This document shows positions 52,643 to 61,802 of a stretch of DNA of 64,000 nucleotides, one piece after another. The number at the start of each line of letters is the position of its first letter. Within the stretch, counting starts at the first letter, position 1. Where the stretch lies: NCBI RefSeq assembly GCF_000177235.2, contig NC_014829.1, positions 1,922,001-1,986,000 of the forward strand, written 5' to 3'. The notes beneath the pieces are model-generated. The model saw only the letters and a list, made by a program, of their open reading frames with translations, was not told where the DNA came from and did no database searches. The stretch comes from Evansella cellulosilytica DSM 2522. Lineage in GTDB: Bacteria > Bacillota > Bacilli > Bacillales > Salisediminibacteriaceae. The position numbers were made by a program, and so were the translations under genes.

Positions 52643-53284
52643 ATGAAGCGTATAGGTGGATTAAAAATAGCGATTATCAATTTTATAGAAGAAAATAAAT
52701 CTATATATATGTTTACAGTCGTTTTACTATTTATGGGGGTAGTATTTGGGGCAATTATCGTAAATAGCTTAAGCTTTAATCAAAAAAATGATCTGTATGC
52801 TTATTTAACCTTATTTTTTGGACAAGTCGATCAGGGTGAGTTTGCGAGTTCAACAGAGATGTTTGCTCAAACATTCTCGCACTACATAAAGTATTTAGGA
52901 TTAATGTGGTTATTAGGGCTTACTGTTATCGGCTTACCAATAAATTATATACTTCTATTCATAAAAGGGATCGTCGTTGGCTTTACTGTAGGTTTTTTAG
53001 TCAACCAAATGGGGTTTGATGGATTTTTATTAGCTTTCGTCTCTGTATTGCCGCAAAATATATTGTTGATTCCGATATACGTTACAGTTGCAACAGTAGC
53101 TACAGTATTTTCAATAAGAATTTGGCGTCAAATTTCAAGACGGGGCTATGAACCGATTTTTCAATACTTTGTTCAGTACGCTATATTTTTTGTGTTTATT
53201 TGTATTTTAATAGCGATTGTCTCGTTCTATGAAGCGTATGCATCCCCTCCGATAATCCGTACAGTTTTATCATGGATAAGTTGA
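52643..53284 (+). CDS. spoIIM: Stage II sporulation protein M
   Basis: A 213-residue membrane protein of the DMP peptidoglycan-degrading complex (SpoIID, SpoIIM, SpoIIP), which drives engulfment of the forespore. About five helices are visible, including SIYMFTVVLLFMGVVFGAII and YLGLMWLLGLTVIGLPINY. The family segment FIKGIVVGFTVGFLVNQMGFDG and VLPQNILLIPIYV follow. In-frame ATGs at 52628 and 52640 lie too close to or within AGGAGAG, so ATG 52643 is chosen. The spoIIM-fur-yqzK-xerD order is like that of B. subtilis. Confidence 0.92.
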   Translation: MKRIGGLKIAIINFIEENKSIYMFTVVLLFMGVVFGAIIVNSLSFNQKNDLYAYLTLFFGQVDQGEFASSTEMFAQTFSHYIKYLGLMWLLGLTVIGLPINYILLFIKGIVVGFTVGFLVNQMGFDGFLLAFVSVLPQNILLIPIYVTVATVATVFSIRIWRQISRRGYEPIFQYFVQYAIFFVFICILIAIVSFYEAYASPPIIRTVLSWIS

Positions 53285-53287
53285 ATT

Positions 53288-53302
53288 TTATAATTATTAT
53301 TA
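53288..53302 (+). promoter_or_regulatory. PerR-box-like sequence upstream of fur
   Basis: TTATAATTATTATTA matches TTATAATNATTATAA at 14 of 15 positions. B. subtilis fur is a PerR target. The region is very AT-rich and the site lies upstream of the -35 box, so a chance match is possible. Confidence 0.4.
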
Positions 53303-53343
53303 AATAATATTAATTATATTCATCATTTTATAACGATTCTTAT

Positions 53344-53373
53344 TTGACACCTTTTTTTCTCAAGGAGTATAAT
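53344..53373 (+). promoter_or_regulatory. Sigma-A promoter of fur
   Basis: TTGACA at 53344-53349 and TATAAT at 53368-53373, spacer 18 bp; both boxes are perfect. Confidence 0.78.
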
Positions 53374-53438
53374 TGAGAAAAGCAGTTTGATAAAGTTACT
53401 TTTCTTAATAGAGAATAGTTAACTTTTGGGGGGATAAG

Positions 53439-53888
53439 ATGGAACAGAGAATCGAAAGAATCAAAAAACAACTTCATTCGCAAAGTTACAAGCTTACTCC
53501 GCAACGTGAGGCGACGGTACGAGTGTTATTAGAGCACGAGGAAGACCATTTGAGTGCGGAAGATGTTTATATGCTAGTGAAGGAGAAATCACCCGAAATA
53601 GGACTAGCAACAGTATATCGAACATTAGAGTTATTAAGCGAATTAAAGGTTGTAGATAAAATTAATTTTGGTGATGGTGTTTCTCGATATGATCTTCGCA
53701 AAGAAGGTGCGGCACATTTTCATCATCACTTAGTATGTATGGAGTGTGGCTCTGTTGACGAGATTCAAGAAGATTTGCTAGGTGATGTAGAAAAAATAGT
53801 GGAAAAAGAATGGAACTTTTATATTAAAGACCATCGTTTAACTTTTCATGGCGTTTGCTATCGGTGCCGTGATGACAATACGGAGTAG
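53439..53888 (+). CDS. fur: Ferric uptake regulator Fur
   Basis: A 149-residue Fe2+-sensing repressor. The winged helix contains YKLTPQREATVRVLLEH and GLATVYRTLELLSEL (recognition helix). The dimerisation/metal domain has AHFHHHLVCMECG, with one Cys pair, and VCYRC, with the second structural zinc pair, plus the regulatory His/Glu set. It lacks the PerR-specific residues as far as can be judged, and the Zur role is less likely given its position between spoIIM and xerD, as for B. subtilis fur. GGGGGG lies before the ATG. Confidence 0.93.
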   Translation: MEQRIERIKKQLHSQSYKLTPQREATVRVLLEHEEDHLSAEDVYMLVKEKSPEIGLATVYRTLELLSELKVVDKINFGDGVSRYDLRKEGAAHFHHHLVCMECGSVDEIQEDLLGDVEKIVEKEWNFYIKDHRLTFHGVCYRCRDDNTE

Positions 53889-53898
53889 ATTTTTAAGA

Positions 53899-53930
53899 TA
53901 ACCTTACTTGTTACATAGTGAGGTTTTTTT
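53899..53930 (+). terminator. Terminator of fur
   Basis: AACCTTACT pairs with AGTGAGGTT (one wobble) and is followed by seven T. Confidence 0.85.
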
Positions 53931-54007
53931 GTTGTGAAAGTGGTATAGAACTTGTCACACTTGTCATATTCTTTAGTAGTAAATAATTATGATGAAAGGA
54001 TGATATT

Positions 54008-54238
54008 GTGAGAGGTTTACGTGTTATTTTTGATGCTGTATGGGTGTTTTTCGTTTTTATGGGGTGCACCCTTGTTTTTTATTATGGTATTCTATGGGTG
54101 AGTGAGGAATATAACGATTATCACCGCTATGATGAGCCAGAGGGCAGAGCAGTGAAAGTAGTTCATCAACCGAATATAGAAGATTCAACTCAATTGCCGT
54201 TATCGCGACTAAGTTATTTCCTTATTAATGGTGAGTGA
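54008..54238 (+). CDS. yqzK: YqzK family small membrane protein (DUF4227)
   Basis: A 76-residue protein with one N-terminal membrane helix (AVWVFFVFMGCTLVFYYGI, residues 11-29) and a charged C-terminal half with YNDYHRYDEPEGRAVKV. This arrangement and the position between fur and xerD match YqzK of B. subtilis. The function is unknown. It starts at GTG 54008 after GAAAGGATG, and its stop is 20 bp before xerD. Confidence 0.85.
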   Translation: MRGLRVIFDAVWVFFVFMGCTLVFYYGILWVSEEYNDYHRYDEPEGRAVKVVHQPNIEDSTQLPLSRLSYFLINGE

Positions 54239-54258
54239 GCATGAGAGGGTGAACAAGT

Positions 54259-55149
54259 GTGCAACAGGAATTAAGAGAGTTTTTACATTATTTAATAGTA
54301 GAGAGGGGACTTTCTAAAAATACAACAGAAGCATATAATCGTGACTTAACAGCTTATATTCAATACATAGAGAGCCATGAGAATAAAAAAGATGTGAACG
54401 AAATTAATCGTCCGGCTATCATGCAATACTTATATTTTCTGAAGGATAATGGGAGGGCACCAACGACAATAACGAGAAATATTTCTTCAATTCGGGCATT
54501 TCATCAATTTCTTTTAAGGGAAAGATTATCAAGTTCAGATCCAACGATACATATATCAAGACCTAAACAAGAAAAAAAACTGCCTAAAATTCTATCAACG
54601 ACAGAAGTGGAAGCACTCATTTCAGCTTCAGTAAAGAACCCAGCCTTAAACATACGAAATAAAGCGATGTTGGAAGTGCTTTATGCAACAGGTATTCGGG
54701 TAAGTGAACTTTGTCAGTTATCTTTGTCAGACCTTCACCTAGACATGGGCTTTATTCGTTGCATAGGGAAAGGGAATAAAGAGAGGATAATACCGATCGG
54801 TAACGTTGCTACAAAAGCATTAGAAACATACTTACAAAAAAGTAGGCCAACTTTATTGAAAAAACAAGCCCATTCAATTTTGTTTGTTAATCACCATGGA
54901 AACAAAATGTCTAGGCAGGGATTCTGGAAGATAATAAAACTTCTTGCTAAGGAAGCTAATATTAAAAAGGAATTAACTCCCCATACTTTAAGACACTCAT
55001 TTGCAACCCACTTGCTTGAAAATGGGGCTGATTTACGAGCTGTTCAAGAGATGCTAGGTCACGTCGATATATCTACAACGCAAATATATACACATATTAC
55101 GAAAACACGTATGAAAGATGTATATTCTCGCTATCATCCTAGAGCATGA
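54259..55149 (+). CDS. xerD: Site-specific tyrosine recombinase XerD
   Basis: A 296-residue recombinase that with XerC (or CodV) resolves chromosome dimers at dif. The N-terminal SAM-like core-binding domain (1-100) is followed by the catalytic domain. Catalytic residues are Arg147 (ATGIRVSEL), Lys171, His242 and Arg245 (HTLRHSFATH), His268 (LGHVDIS) and nucleophile Tyr277 (TQIYTH). All are present. Length and position (fur-yqzK-xerD-deoB) match B. subtilis RipX/XerD. It starts at GTG 54259. Confidence 0.95.
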   Translation: MQQELREFLHYLIVERGLSKNTTEAYNRDLTAYIQYIESHENKKDVNEINRPAIMQYLYFLKDNGRAPTTITRNISSIRAFHQFLLRERLSSSDPTIHISRPKQEKKLPKILSTTEVEALISASVKNPALNIRNKAMLEVLYATGIRVSELCQLSLSDLHLDMGFIRCIGKGNKERIIPIGNVATKALETYLQKSRPTLLKKQAHSILFVNHHGNKMSRQGFWKIIKLLAKEANIKKELTPHTLRHSFATHLLENGADLRAVQEMLGHVDISTTQIYTHITKTRMKDVYSRYHPRA

Positions 55150-55350
55150 GATGAAGGCGAATTTTTTTTGACATATAAAATTGTATTAAATCTTTCGAAT
55201 TCGGAAGCTTTTTATTAAACTACCGGCGTTTCAGTTTTTTTGCCGATAAACGTGTATAAATGATTGTTTTTTGGATGTTTACTATCTTTTTAGAACACCC
55301 TTTAAATAGTGAGAATTTTACATAACGAATTTTAATAAGGAGGTATTGCT

Positions 55351-56535
55351 TTGTCACAATATCAGTATAAACGTATTTTTCTAATAGTCATGGATTCGGT
55401 CGGGATTGGAGAAGCACCTGATGCAAAGGAATTCAATGATGTTGGTGCAGATACATTAGGGAATATTGCAAAAGAAATGAATGGTTTAAAACTACCACAT
55501 TTAAATAGTTTAGGATTGCCTTTCATTAAGGATTACATTGGTGCCGAACCCCCGACATCACCTCTTGCACATTATGGGAAAATGGTAGAGAAATCTGTTG
55601 GAAAAGATACAATGACTGGACATTGGGAACTCATGGGGTTGTATATTGATAAACCATTTCAAACATTTCCAGAAGGTTTTCCGCCTGAATTAATAAACGA
55701 GATTGAAAAAAGAACGGGACGTAAAGTGATTGGTAATAAGCCAGCATCTGGAACTGAAATTCTTGAGGATCTTGGTGAAGAGCATGTGAATACAGGGAGT
55801 CTTATCATATATACTTCTGCAGATTCCGTATTACAAATAGCCGCTCATGAAGATATAGTCCCGATTGATGAACTATATGACATTTGTAAAATAGCGAGAG
55901 AATTAACATTAGATGAAAAATATATGGTCGGTAGAGTCATTGCAAGACCGTTTATTGGAAAAGTTGGAGGATGGCAAAGAACGGCGAATAGACATGATTA
56001 CGCCTTGAAGCCCTTTGGAAGAACCGTGATGAATGAGTTAACGGATGCCGGGTTTGATTCGTTAGCCATTGGGAAAATATCTGATATATACGATGGAGAA
56101 GGTATCACAGAGTCTCTTCGTACTGTTTCGAATATGGATGGGATGGATAAACTTCTTCAAACAGTGAGAATGGATTTTACGGGCTTAAGTTTTCTTAATC
56201 TTGTTGATTTTGATGCACTATTTGGCCATCGGAGAGATGCAATCGGTTATGGAAAAGCATTAGAAGAATTTGACGTGAGGCTCTTAGAAGTACTTAAAGA
56301 GTTAAAAGACGACGATCTACTCATCATTACTGCTGACCATGGAAATGATCCTACTCATCATGGTACCGATCACACTCGAGAATATGTGCCATTACTCGTT
56401 TATAGTAAAGGAATAATTGAGGGAAAATCTCTAGGAATAAGAAAAACTTTCGCTGATGTTGGCGCTACCGTAGCTGATAATTTTAAAGTTCCTTTACCTC
56501 ATCATGGTGAAAGTTTTTTGAAACATATTAAGTAA
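55351..56535 (+). CDS. deoB: Phosphopentomutase
   Basis: A 394-residue alkaline-phosphatase-superfamily enzyme that interconverts ribose (or deoxyribose) 1- and 5-phosphate. Metal-binding motifs are [12 protein letters not shown] near the start and [18 protein letters not shown] near residues 333-350. [11 protein letters not shown] carries the phosphorylated Thr region (near 88-98). It heads the nucleoside salvage operon. Starts at TTG 55351 after AAGGAGG. In B. subtilis the gene is drm. Confidence 0.94.
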   Translation: MSQYQYKRIFLIVMDSVGIGEAPDAKEFNDVGADTLGNIAKEMNGLKLPHLNSLGLPFIKDYIGAEPPTSPLAHYGKMVEKSVGKDTMTGHWELMGLYIDKPFQTFPEGFPPELINEIEKRTGRKVIGNKPASGTEILEDLGEEHVNTGSLIIYTSADSVLQIAAHEDIVPIDELYDICKIARELTLDEKYMVGRVIARPFIGKVGGWQRTANRHDYALKPFGRTVMNELTDAGFDSLAIGKISDIYDGEGITESLRTVSNMDGMDKLLQTVRMDFTGLSFLNLVDFDALFGHRRDAIGYGKALEEFDVRLLEVLKELKDDDLLIITADHGNDPTHHGTDHTREYVPLLVYSKGIIEGKSLGIRKTFADVGATVADNFKVPLPHHGESFLKHIK

Positions 56536-56551
56536 AGTGAGGAAAAAATAG

Positions 56552-57379
56552 ATGGATACAAAAAAGATACAAGCAGCAAAGCAGTATATACATTCTAAAA
56601 TAATGGAGGCTCCTGATCTCGGTTTAATACTAGGCTCCGGTTTAGGAGTCTTAGCTGACGAAATTAACAACGCTATTACGATACCTTATAGTGATATTCC
56701 AGGATTCCCTAAATCAACAGTCGCAGGACATAAAGGTCAACTCGTCTTTGGTGATATAGAAGGAGTACAAGTTGTTGCCATGCAAGGCCGCTTTCATTAT
56801 TATGAAGGATATTCAATGGAGCTTGTCACATTACCAGTTCGGGTGATGAAAGAACTCGGCGTACAGACAATAATTGTTACGAATGCGGCTGGTGGGGTAA
56901 ATACCTCCTATCAACCCGGAGACTTAATGTTAATAAAAGATCACATTAACTTCTTTGGTACAAACCCATTAATTGGACCAAATGAAGAAAGGTACGGTCC
57001 GCGTTTCCCAGATATGTCATCTGCTTATAGTAAAAAGTTATTACAATTAGCATTACAAGTTGCCGACGAGGAAAACATACGAGTACGTAAAGGTGTATAT
57101 GTTGGTATGACAGGACCTACATATGAAACGCCAGCGGAAATAAAAATGGTACGCTCCTTTGGAGGGGATGCTGTCGGCATGTCAACTGTACCCGAAGTAA
57201 TTGTAGCTAAACATAGTAATATCGAAGTATTAGGTATTACTTGTATATCCAATATGGCAGCTGGAATTTTAGATCAACCTTTAACACACGACGAAGTGAT
57301 AGAAACAACAGAAATGGTAAAGTTAAAGTTTTTGTCTTTTGTTAAGGCAATCGTGCGTAAAATGAATGGGGGAGAGTGA
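56552..57379 (+). CDS. punA: Purine nucleoside phosphorylase, guanosine/inosine type
   Basis: A 275-residue trimeric-class PNP (PupG/PunA) that splits guanosine or inosine with phosphate. GSGLG (28-32) binds phosphate, and GRFHYYEGY and TNAAGG are family motifs. The two base-recognition residues of 6-oxopurine enzymes are intact: Glu192 in TYETPAE and Asn234 in ISNMA, equivalent to human Glu201 and Asn243. It lies 16 bp after deoB, and its stop overlaps the ribosome binding region of the second PNP. Confidence 0.94.
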   Translation: MDTKKIQAAKQYIHSKIMEAPDLGLILGSGLGVLADEINNAITIPYSDIPGFPKSTVAGHKGQLVFGDIEGVQVVAMQGRFHYYEGYSMELVTLPVRVMKELGVQTIIVTNAAGGVNTSYQPGDLMLIKDHINFFGTNPLIGPNEERYGPRFPDMSSAYSKKLLQLALQVADEENIRVRKGVYVGMTGPTYETPAEIKMVRSFGGDAVGMSTVPEVIVAKHSNIEVLGITCISNMAAGILDQPLTHDEVIETTEMVKLKFLSFVKAIVRKMNGGE

Positions 57380-57380
57380 A

Positions 57381-58229
57381 ATGAAGATGGAACAAATAAA
57401 GGAAGCTGCGTCATTTATAGAAGAGAAGCTAACGATGAAGCCGCAAATCGGACTTATACTAGGCTCAGGTTTAGGCGATTTAGCTGATGAAATAGAAAAG
57501 GCAGTTATTATCCCATATGATGATATTCCCCATTTTCCAGTTTCAACAGTTGAAGGACATAAAGGTCAGCTTGTTATTGGTGAACTAGAGGGGAAAAATG
57601 TTATTGCCATGCAAGGTAGGTTCCATTATTACGAAGGCTATCCTTTAACTGAAGTGACTTTCCCCGTTCGAGTGATGAAAGTTCTAGGTTGTGAAAGTAT
57701 GATCGTAACGAATGCTTGTGGTGGAATGAATGCTGATTTTAAGCCAGGAGACTTAATGATTATTGATGACCATATTAATTTTATTGGTGACAATCCATTA
57801 ATCGGTCCAAATTTAGAAGAATTAGGACCTCGCTTCCCTGATATGAGCCATGCATACACACCAATTCTGAGAGAGCATGCAATGACAGTTGTTCTTGAAT
57901 TAGATTTTGAAGTAAAACGAGGTGTTTATGCGGCAGTTAGTGGACCTACTTATATGTCTGCAGCTGAATTGATTATGCTTAGAAACTTCGGTGCTGATGT
58001 CGTTGGTATGTCCACAGTCCCAGAAGTGATTGTTGCGCGTCATATGGGAATGAGTGTACTAGGTATTTCATGTATAACAGATATGGCTATCGGTGAAACC
58101 ATTGAGGGGATTACCCATGAAGAAGTGATGGAAGTTGCTGCAAGAACGAAGCCAAAATTCAAAGCACTCGTTCGAGAGATACTGAAAAAAAGTGATGACT
58201 CTACTTGGGCAGCGAAAGGTGGACAATAA
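57381..58229 (+). CDS. Second purine nucleoside phosphorylase with altered base-binding residues
   Basis: A 282-residue paralogue that aligns without gaps to the preceding PNP over at least 240 residues. The phosphate site GSGLG and GRFHYYEGY are kept. The purine-recognition residues differ: Met192 replaces Glu (TYMSAAE) and Asp234 replaces Asn (ITDMA). In human PNP, Asn243 to Asp is known to raise activity on adenosine, so this copy may prefer 6-aminopurines or other bases. An in-frame ATG at 57366 is inside the upstream gene; GGGGGAGAG fits ATG 57381. It has a 10-residue basic/Gly tail. Confidence 0.9.
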   Translation: MKMEQIKEAASFIEEKLTMKPQIGLILGSGLGDLADEIEKAVIIPYDDIPHFPVSTVEGHKGQLVIGELEGKNVIAMQGRFHYYEGYPLTEVTFPVRVMKVLGCESMIVTNACGGMNADFKPGDLMIIDDHINFIGDNPLIGPNLEELGPRFPDMSHAYTPILREHAMTVVLELDFEVKRGVYAAVSGPTYMSAAELIMLRNFGADVVGMSTVPEVIVARHMGMSVLGISCITDMAIGETIEGITHEEVMEVAARTKPKFKALVREILKKSDDSTWAAKGGQ

Positions 58230-58232
58230 TAG

Positions 58233-59537
58233 ATGCGAATGGTAGATCTCATTGAGAAAAAAAGAGACGGTAAGGCCCTTTTAAAAGATGAAATTGATTT
58301 TATGATAGAAGGATACACAACGGGGACAGTACCAGATTACCAAATAAGTGCATTAGCTATGGCAATATATTTCCAAGGCATGAATGAAGAAGAAACAGCG
58401 CTATTGACTGACGCTATCGTTCGATCTGGAGAGACTATTGATCTTTCTGCTATTAAAGGCATTAAAGTGGATAAACATAGTACGGGTGGTGTCGGTGATA
58501 CGACAACCCTTGTATTAGCACCGCTCGTAGCAAGCGTGGGTGTCCCAGTTGCAAAAATGAGTGGAAGAGGATTAGGGCATACTGGAGGGACAATCGACAA
58601 ACTAGAAGCGATAAAAGGCTTTAGTGTGGAAATTACTAATGATACATTTATCGACCTCGTTAATAAAAATCGCGTAGCAGTTATCGGACAAACGGATAAT
58701 TTAACCCCAGCAGACAAAAAGTTATATAGTTTAAGGGATGTAACGGCTACAGTTAACTCGATACCGTTAATAGCAAGTTCTATTATGAGTAAAAAAATTG
58801 CTTCAGGAGCGGATGCGATTGTACTTGATGTAAAAACTGGTGCAGGTGCGTTTATGAAAGAGTTTGATGAGACGAAAAAACTTGCAAAAGCAATGGTGAA
58901 AATTGGTAACGACTTAGGGAAGAAAACTTCTGCGATCATTTCTGATATGGGACAACCGTTAGGCTATGCTATTGGGAATGCACTTGAGGTAAAAGAAGCA
59001 ATTGACACGCTACAAGGGAAAGGTCCAGACGATTTATCTGAGCTTTGCTTAACACTAGGTAGTCACATGGTAGTTTTTGCGGAAAAGGCAAAATCCTTAG
59101 AGGAAGCGAGAGGTTTGCTAAAACAATCATTACAATCTGGAAAAGCGCTCTCTCATTTTAAACTTTTCATTGAAAGTCAAGGAGGAGATAGCTCGGTAAT
59201 CGATGATGTATCGAAACTTCCCAAAGCTAAATATGAAATGGAAGTTAAAAGCCAAAAAGAAGGATATGTATCCAACATTATTGCCGACAAGCTTGGAACT
59301 GCAGCAATGATGTTAGGCGCAGGAAGAGCAACCAAAACATCGACGATTGATTTATCTGTGGGATTAGAACTTAGAAAAAAAGTAGGCGACTATGTGAAAG
59401 AAGGAGAAACGATAGTAGTTGTACACTCAAACAATCAGCAAATAGAGGATATACTATTAAGAATAATAGATTCTTATACGATAAAAAAAGAGAAGACATC
59501 TACTCCTCATTTGATATATGATGTGATCACAAAGTAG
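58233..59537 (+). CDS. pdp: Pyrimidine-nucleoside phosphorylase
   Basis: A 434-residue enzyme cleaving uridine, thymidine and deoxyuridine with phosphate. The helical N-domain has [14 protein letters not shown]. The family signature is [21 protein letters not shown] (near 79-99), then [17 protein letters not shown] (near 108-124). The C-terminal alpha/beta domain ends near residue 434, typical length. It is 3 bp after the second PNP and is the last gene of the deoB-punA-pnp-pdp salvage operon. A TAATAG spacer and AAAGGTGG precede ATG 58233. Confidence 0.94.
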   Translation: MRMVDLIEKKRDGKALLKDEIDFMIEGYTTGTVPDYQISALAMAIYFQGMNEEETALLTDAIVRSGETIDLSAIKGIKVDKHSTGGVGDTTTLVLAPLVASVGVPVAKMSGRGLGHTGGTIDKLEAIKGFSVEITNDTFIDLVNKNRVAVIGQTDNLTPADKKLYSLRDVTATVNSIPLIASSIMSKKIASGADAIVLDVKTGAGAFMKEFDETKKLAKAMVKIGNDLGKKTSAIISDMGQPLGYAIGNALEVKEAIDTLQGKGPDDLSELCLTLGSHMVVFAEKAKSLEEARGLLKQSLQSGKALSHFKLFIESQGGDSSVIDDVSKLPKAKYEMEVKSQKEGYVSNIIADKLGTAAMMLGAGRATKTSTIDLSVGLELRKKVGDYVKEGETIVVVHSNNQQIEDILLRIIDSYTIKKEKTSTPHLIYDVITK

Positions 59538-59552
59538 ATTAGAAGCATGACG

Positions 59553-59580
59553 AAACCGGGCGAAAAGGCTCGGTTTTTTT
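59553..59580 (+). terminator. Terminator of the nucleoside salvage operon
   Basis: AAACCGGGC pairs with GCTCGGTTT (one mismatch) across 6 bases and ends in seven T. Confidence 0.82.
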
Positions 59581-59603
59581 ATTTTGTTTAGCTGTATATC
59601 TTA

Positions 59604-59633
59604 GTATATTCCCGTTGCAAACGGGCAAAATGG
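59604..59633 (+). promoter_or_regulatory. Sigma-F-type promoter of dacF
   Basis: GTATA at 59604-59608, spacer 15 bp, GGCAAAATGG at 59624-59633. Nine of ten -10 positions fit the sigma-F consensus. B. subtilis dacF is a sigma-F/sigma-G gene. Confidence 0.55.
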
Positions 59634-59662
59634 TAAAAGAAAAAGTGATTGGAGGGTTTACA

Positions 59663-60826
59663 TTGAAAAAATCATTCATTGTTTTATTACTAGGTTTATA
59701 CATGTTTTCAAGTGCGGGTTCTGCTTTAGCTGAAGAATCGACAGTTGATTTAGCAGATGATGCCACTTCAGCTATCTTAATTGAAAGAGATACTGGTCAA
59801 GTTTTATATGAAAAAAATAGTGGGGAGAAATTACCTCCAGCAAGTATGACAAAAGTCATGACAATGCTATTAATTATGGAAGCAATTGATTCGGGAAAAA
59901 TAACGTGGGATGAAAAAGTTCGTACGAGTGAAAGAGCTGCATCTATGGGTGGATCACAAATCTTTCTAGAACCAGGGGAAGAAATGACCGTTGAAGAAAT
60001 GATGAAGGGGATTGCGATTGCATCTGGTAATGATGCATCAGTTGCCATGGCGGAACACTTGGCTGGTTCTGAAGAACAATTTGTTCAAATGATGAACGAT
60101 AAAGCCAAAAAATTAGGATTAAAGAATACACATTTTGTGAATTCAAATGGGCTGCCAGCAGAAAATCATTATTCCTCAGCAGAGGACCTAGCTCTGATGG
60201 CTAAAGCATTATTAAAATATGAAGAGATCACAAAGTACACCAGTTTATATGAAGATTATTTAAGGCAAGACACAGATGATGAGTTTTGGTTAGTAAATAC
60301 GAATAAACTAGTGAAATTTTACCCAGGTGTTGATGGGTTAAAAACTGGTTTTACAAATGAAGCAAAATACTGTTTAACAGCGAGTGCGAATAAAAATGGC
60401 ATGAGAATTATCGCTGTTGTGATGGGTGCACCTACACCAAAGGATAGAAATCGCCAAGTGACGGAAATGCTTGATTACGCTTATAGTCAATATGAACTTC
60501 AAAGAAGGTATGACCGTGGTCAAGTTTTAGGGGAAGCAGAAGTGAGTAAAGGCTCTACGAAGACTGTTCCTGCATTAGCAAAAGAAAATGTGTCGCTACT
60601 AATGAAAAAAGGGGAAAATGTCGAAGGGATTACTGAACGTTTAGAAATAAATGAAATTCCCGCACCAGTAAAAAAAGGTGACACTATTGGTACGCTTTAT
60701 GTTGAGAAAGACGGGAAAATTTTATCAGAAACTACTGTAGTTGCAGAGGAGGACGTATCAGAAGCTTCCTTATGGACATTGATGAAAAGAACAACCTCAG
60801 CACTAGTAGGTAATGAAATTAATTAA
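59663..60826 (+). CDS. dacF: D-alanyl-D-alanine carboxypeptidase DacF
   Basis: A 387-residue penicillin-binding protein that trims D-Ala from spore peptidoglycan peptides in the forespore. The signal peptide is KKSFIVLLLGLYMFSSAGSALA. Active-site motifs are SMTK (61-64), SGN (121-123) and KTG (227-229). A C-terminal PBP5-like beta domain and amphipathic tail follow. In-frame upstream starts lie before GGAGGG; TTG 59663 is chosen and gives almost exactly the B. subtilis DacF length (389). It precedes spoIIAA, as in B. subtilis. Confidence 0.93.
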   Translation: MKKSFIVLLLGLYMFSSAGSALAEESTVDLADDATSAILIERDTGQVLYEKNSGEKLPPASMTKVMTMLLIMEAIDSGKITWDEKVRTSERAASMGGSQIFLEPGEEMTVEEMMKGIAIASGNDASVAMAEHLAGSEEQFVQMMNDKAKKLGLKNTHFVNSNGLPAENHYSSAEDLALMAKALLKYEEITKYTSLYEDYLRQDTDDEFWLVNTNKLVKFYPGVDGLKTGFTNEAKYCLTASANKNGMRIIAVVMGAPTPKDRNRQVTEMLDYAYSQYELQRRYDRGQVLGEAEVSKGSTKTVPALAKENVSLLMKKGENVEGITERLEINEIPAPVKKGDTIGTLYVEKDGKILSETTVVAEEDVSEASLWTLMKRTTSALVGNEIN

Positions 60827-60861
60827 GGAATGTATTAAAAATATCATTTTTTTTCTTCTTT

Positions 60862-60868
60862 TGACGAA
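60862..60868 (+). promoter_or_regulatory. Spo0A box upstream of spoIIA
   Basis: TGACGAA fits the 0A box TGNCGAA. It lies about 30 bp upstream of the sigma-H -35 element. Short motif, so uncertain alone. Confidence 0.45.
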
Positions 60869-60890
60869 TAGCCACTAGTTTTGTTTCAGA

Positions 60891-60920
60891 GAAGGAAACG
60901 AGCAGTAGTATAAAGAAAGA
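60891..60920 (+). promoter_or_regulatory. Sigma-H-type promoter of spoIIA operon
   Basis: GAAGGAAAC at 60891-60899, spacer 12 bp, AAAGAAAGA at 60912-60920, close to RNAGGAWWW-N12-RNNGAATWW. B. subtilis spoIIA uses a sigma-H promoter activated by Spo0A~P. Confidence 0.55.
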
Positions 60921-60997
60921 TACTAAGCGTAAGACCAATTTTCCTCAGGGAGAGGGGAACTGGTGAGTTTAGAACTATAATTTAAGGGGTGAATCGA

Positions 60998-61351
60998 ATG
61001 AGTTTACTCATTGATTTGGAAAAAAGAGACAAAGTTCTCTGTGTTAGACTTGAAGGTGAATTAGACCATCATACAGCGATGGAATTACGAGAGCGTGTTG
61101 ATGAAGCACTAAAGGAACAAAATTTAACTCATATTCTATTAAATTTAGAGCATTTATCATTTATGGATAGTTCTGGGTTAGGAGTAGTTTTAGGGCGTTA
61201 CAAATATGTACAAACATTAGGGGGAGAGATGGTCGTTTGTTCGATTTCCCCACAAATAAAACGGTTGTTTGAAATGTCTGGGCTATTCAAAATTGTAAGA
61301 CTTGCTTCAAATGAAATGGATGCCCTTCTTGAGTTGGGGGTGGCATCATGA
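60998..61351 (+). CDS. spoIIAA: Anti-sigma-F factor antagonist SpoIIAA
   Basis: A 117-residue STAS-domain protein. When unphosphorylated it releases sigma-F from SpoIIAB in the forespore. The regulatory serine is Ser58 in FMDSSGLGV, phosphorylated by SpoIIAB and dephosphorylated by SpoIIE. An in-frame GTG at 60989 lies within the ribosome binding site AAGGGGTG, so ATG 60998 is chosen. Its stop overlaps the spoIIAB ATG. Confidence 0.96.
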   Translation: MSLLIDLEKRDKVLCVRLEGELDHHTAMELRERVDEALKEQNLTHILLNLEHLSFMDSSGLGVVLGRYKYVQTLGGEMVVCSISPQIKRLFEMSGLFKIVRLASNEMDALLELGVAS

Positions 61352-61788
61352 AAAATAAAATGGAATTGGCTTTTACGGCAGTGAGTCAAAATGAATCATT
61401 TGCAAGAGTAACTGTTGGAGCATTCGTTGCACAACTAGACCCAACGATGGATGAGTTAACTGAAATAAAAACGGTTGTGAGTGAAGCAGTGACTAACGCA
61501 ATTATTCATGGCTATAACGAAGATGCAAATGGAAAAGTATATTTAGAAGTGGAATTAGAAGAGGATACAGTACGACTAATGATCCGCGATAAAGGTGTAG
61601 GCATTCATAACTTGGATGAAGCGAGACAACCGTTGTATACATCAAAACCTGAGCTAGAACGAAGTGGTATGGGGTTTACAATCATGGAAAACTTTATGGA
61701 TGAAGTTGCCATTCATTCAGAACCCATGGTTGGAACAACCGTTACATTAGTAAAAACACTCTCAAAGCAACGCGCACTTGCCAATTGA
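61348..61788 (+). CDS. spoIIAB: Anti-sigma-F factor and serine kinase SpoIIAB
   Basis: A 146-residue GHKL-fold kinase that binds sigma-F and phosphorylates SpoIIAA. ATP-binding boxes are [13 protein letters not shown] (N box, near 48-60), IRDKGVGI (G1 box, near 82-89) and [13 protein letters not shown] (G2 box, near 106-118). The ATG overlaps the spoIIAA stop (ATGA), implying translational coupling in the spoIIAA-AB-sigF operon. Confidence 0.96.
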   Translation: MKNKMELAFTAVSQNESFARVTVGAFVAQLDPTMDELTEIKTVVSEAVTNAIIHGYNEDANGKVYLEVELEEDTVRLMIRDKGVGIHNLDEARQPLYTSKPELERSGMGFTIMENFMDEVAIHSEPMVGTTVTLVKTLSKQRALAN

Positions 61789-61802
61789 GAGGACGGAAGC
61801 TA

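Noticed and set aside
54259-55149. Tyrosine recombinase as a sign of an integrated element
   Set aside because: Sequence and position (fur-yqzK-xerD-deoB) show the housekeeping XerD; no attachment-site repeats or phage genes are present, and the tRNA-Arg at 8719 has no integrase beside it.
58337-58939. 200-codon minus-strand frame inside pdp
   Set aside because: Antisense shadow of the conserved pyrimidine-nucleoside phosphorylase; no start signal.
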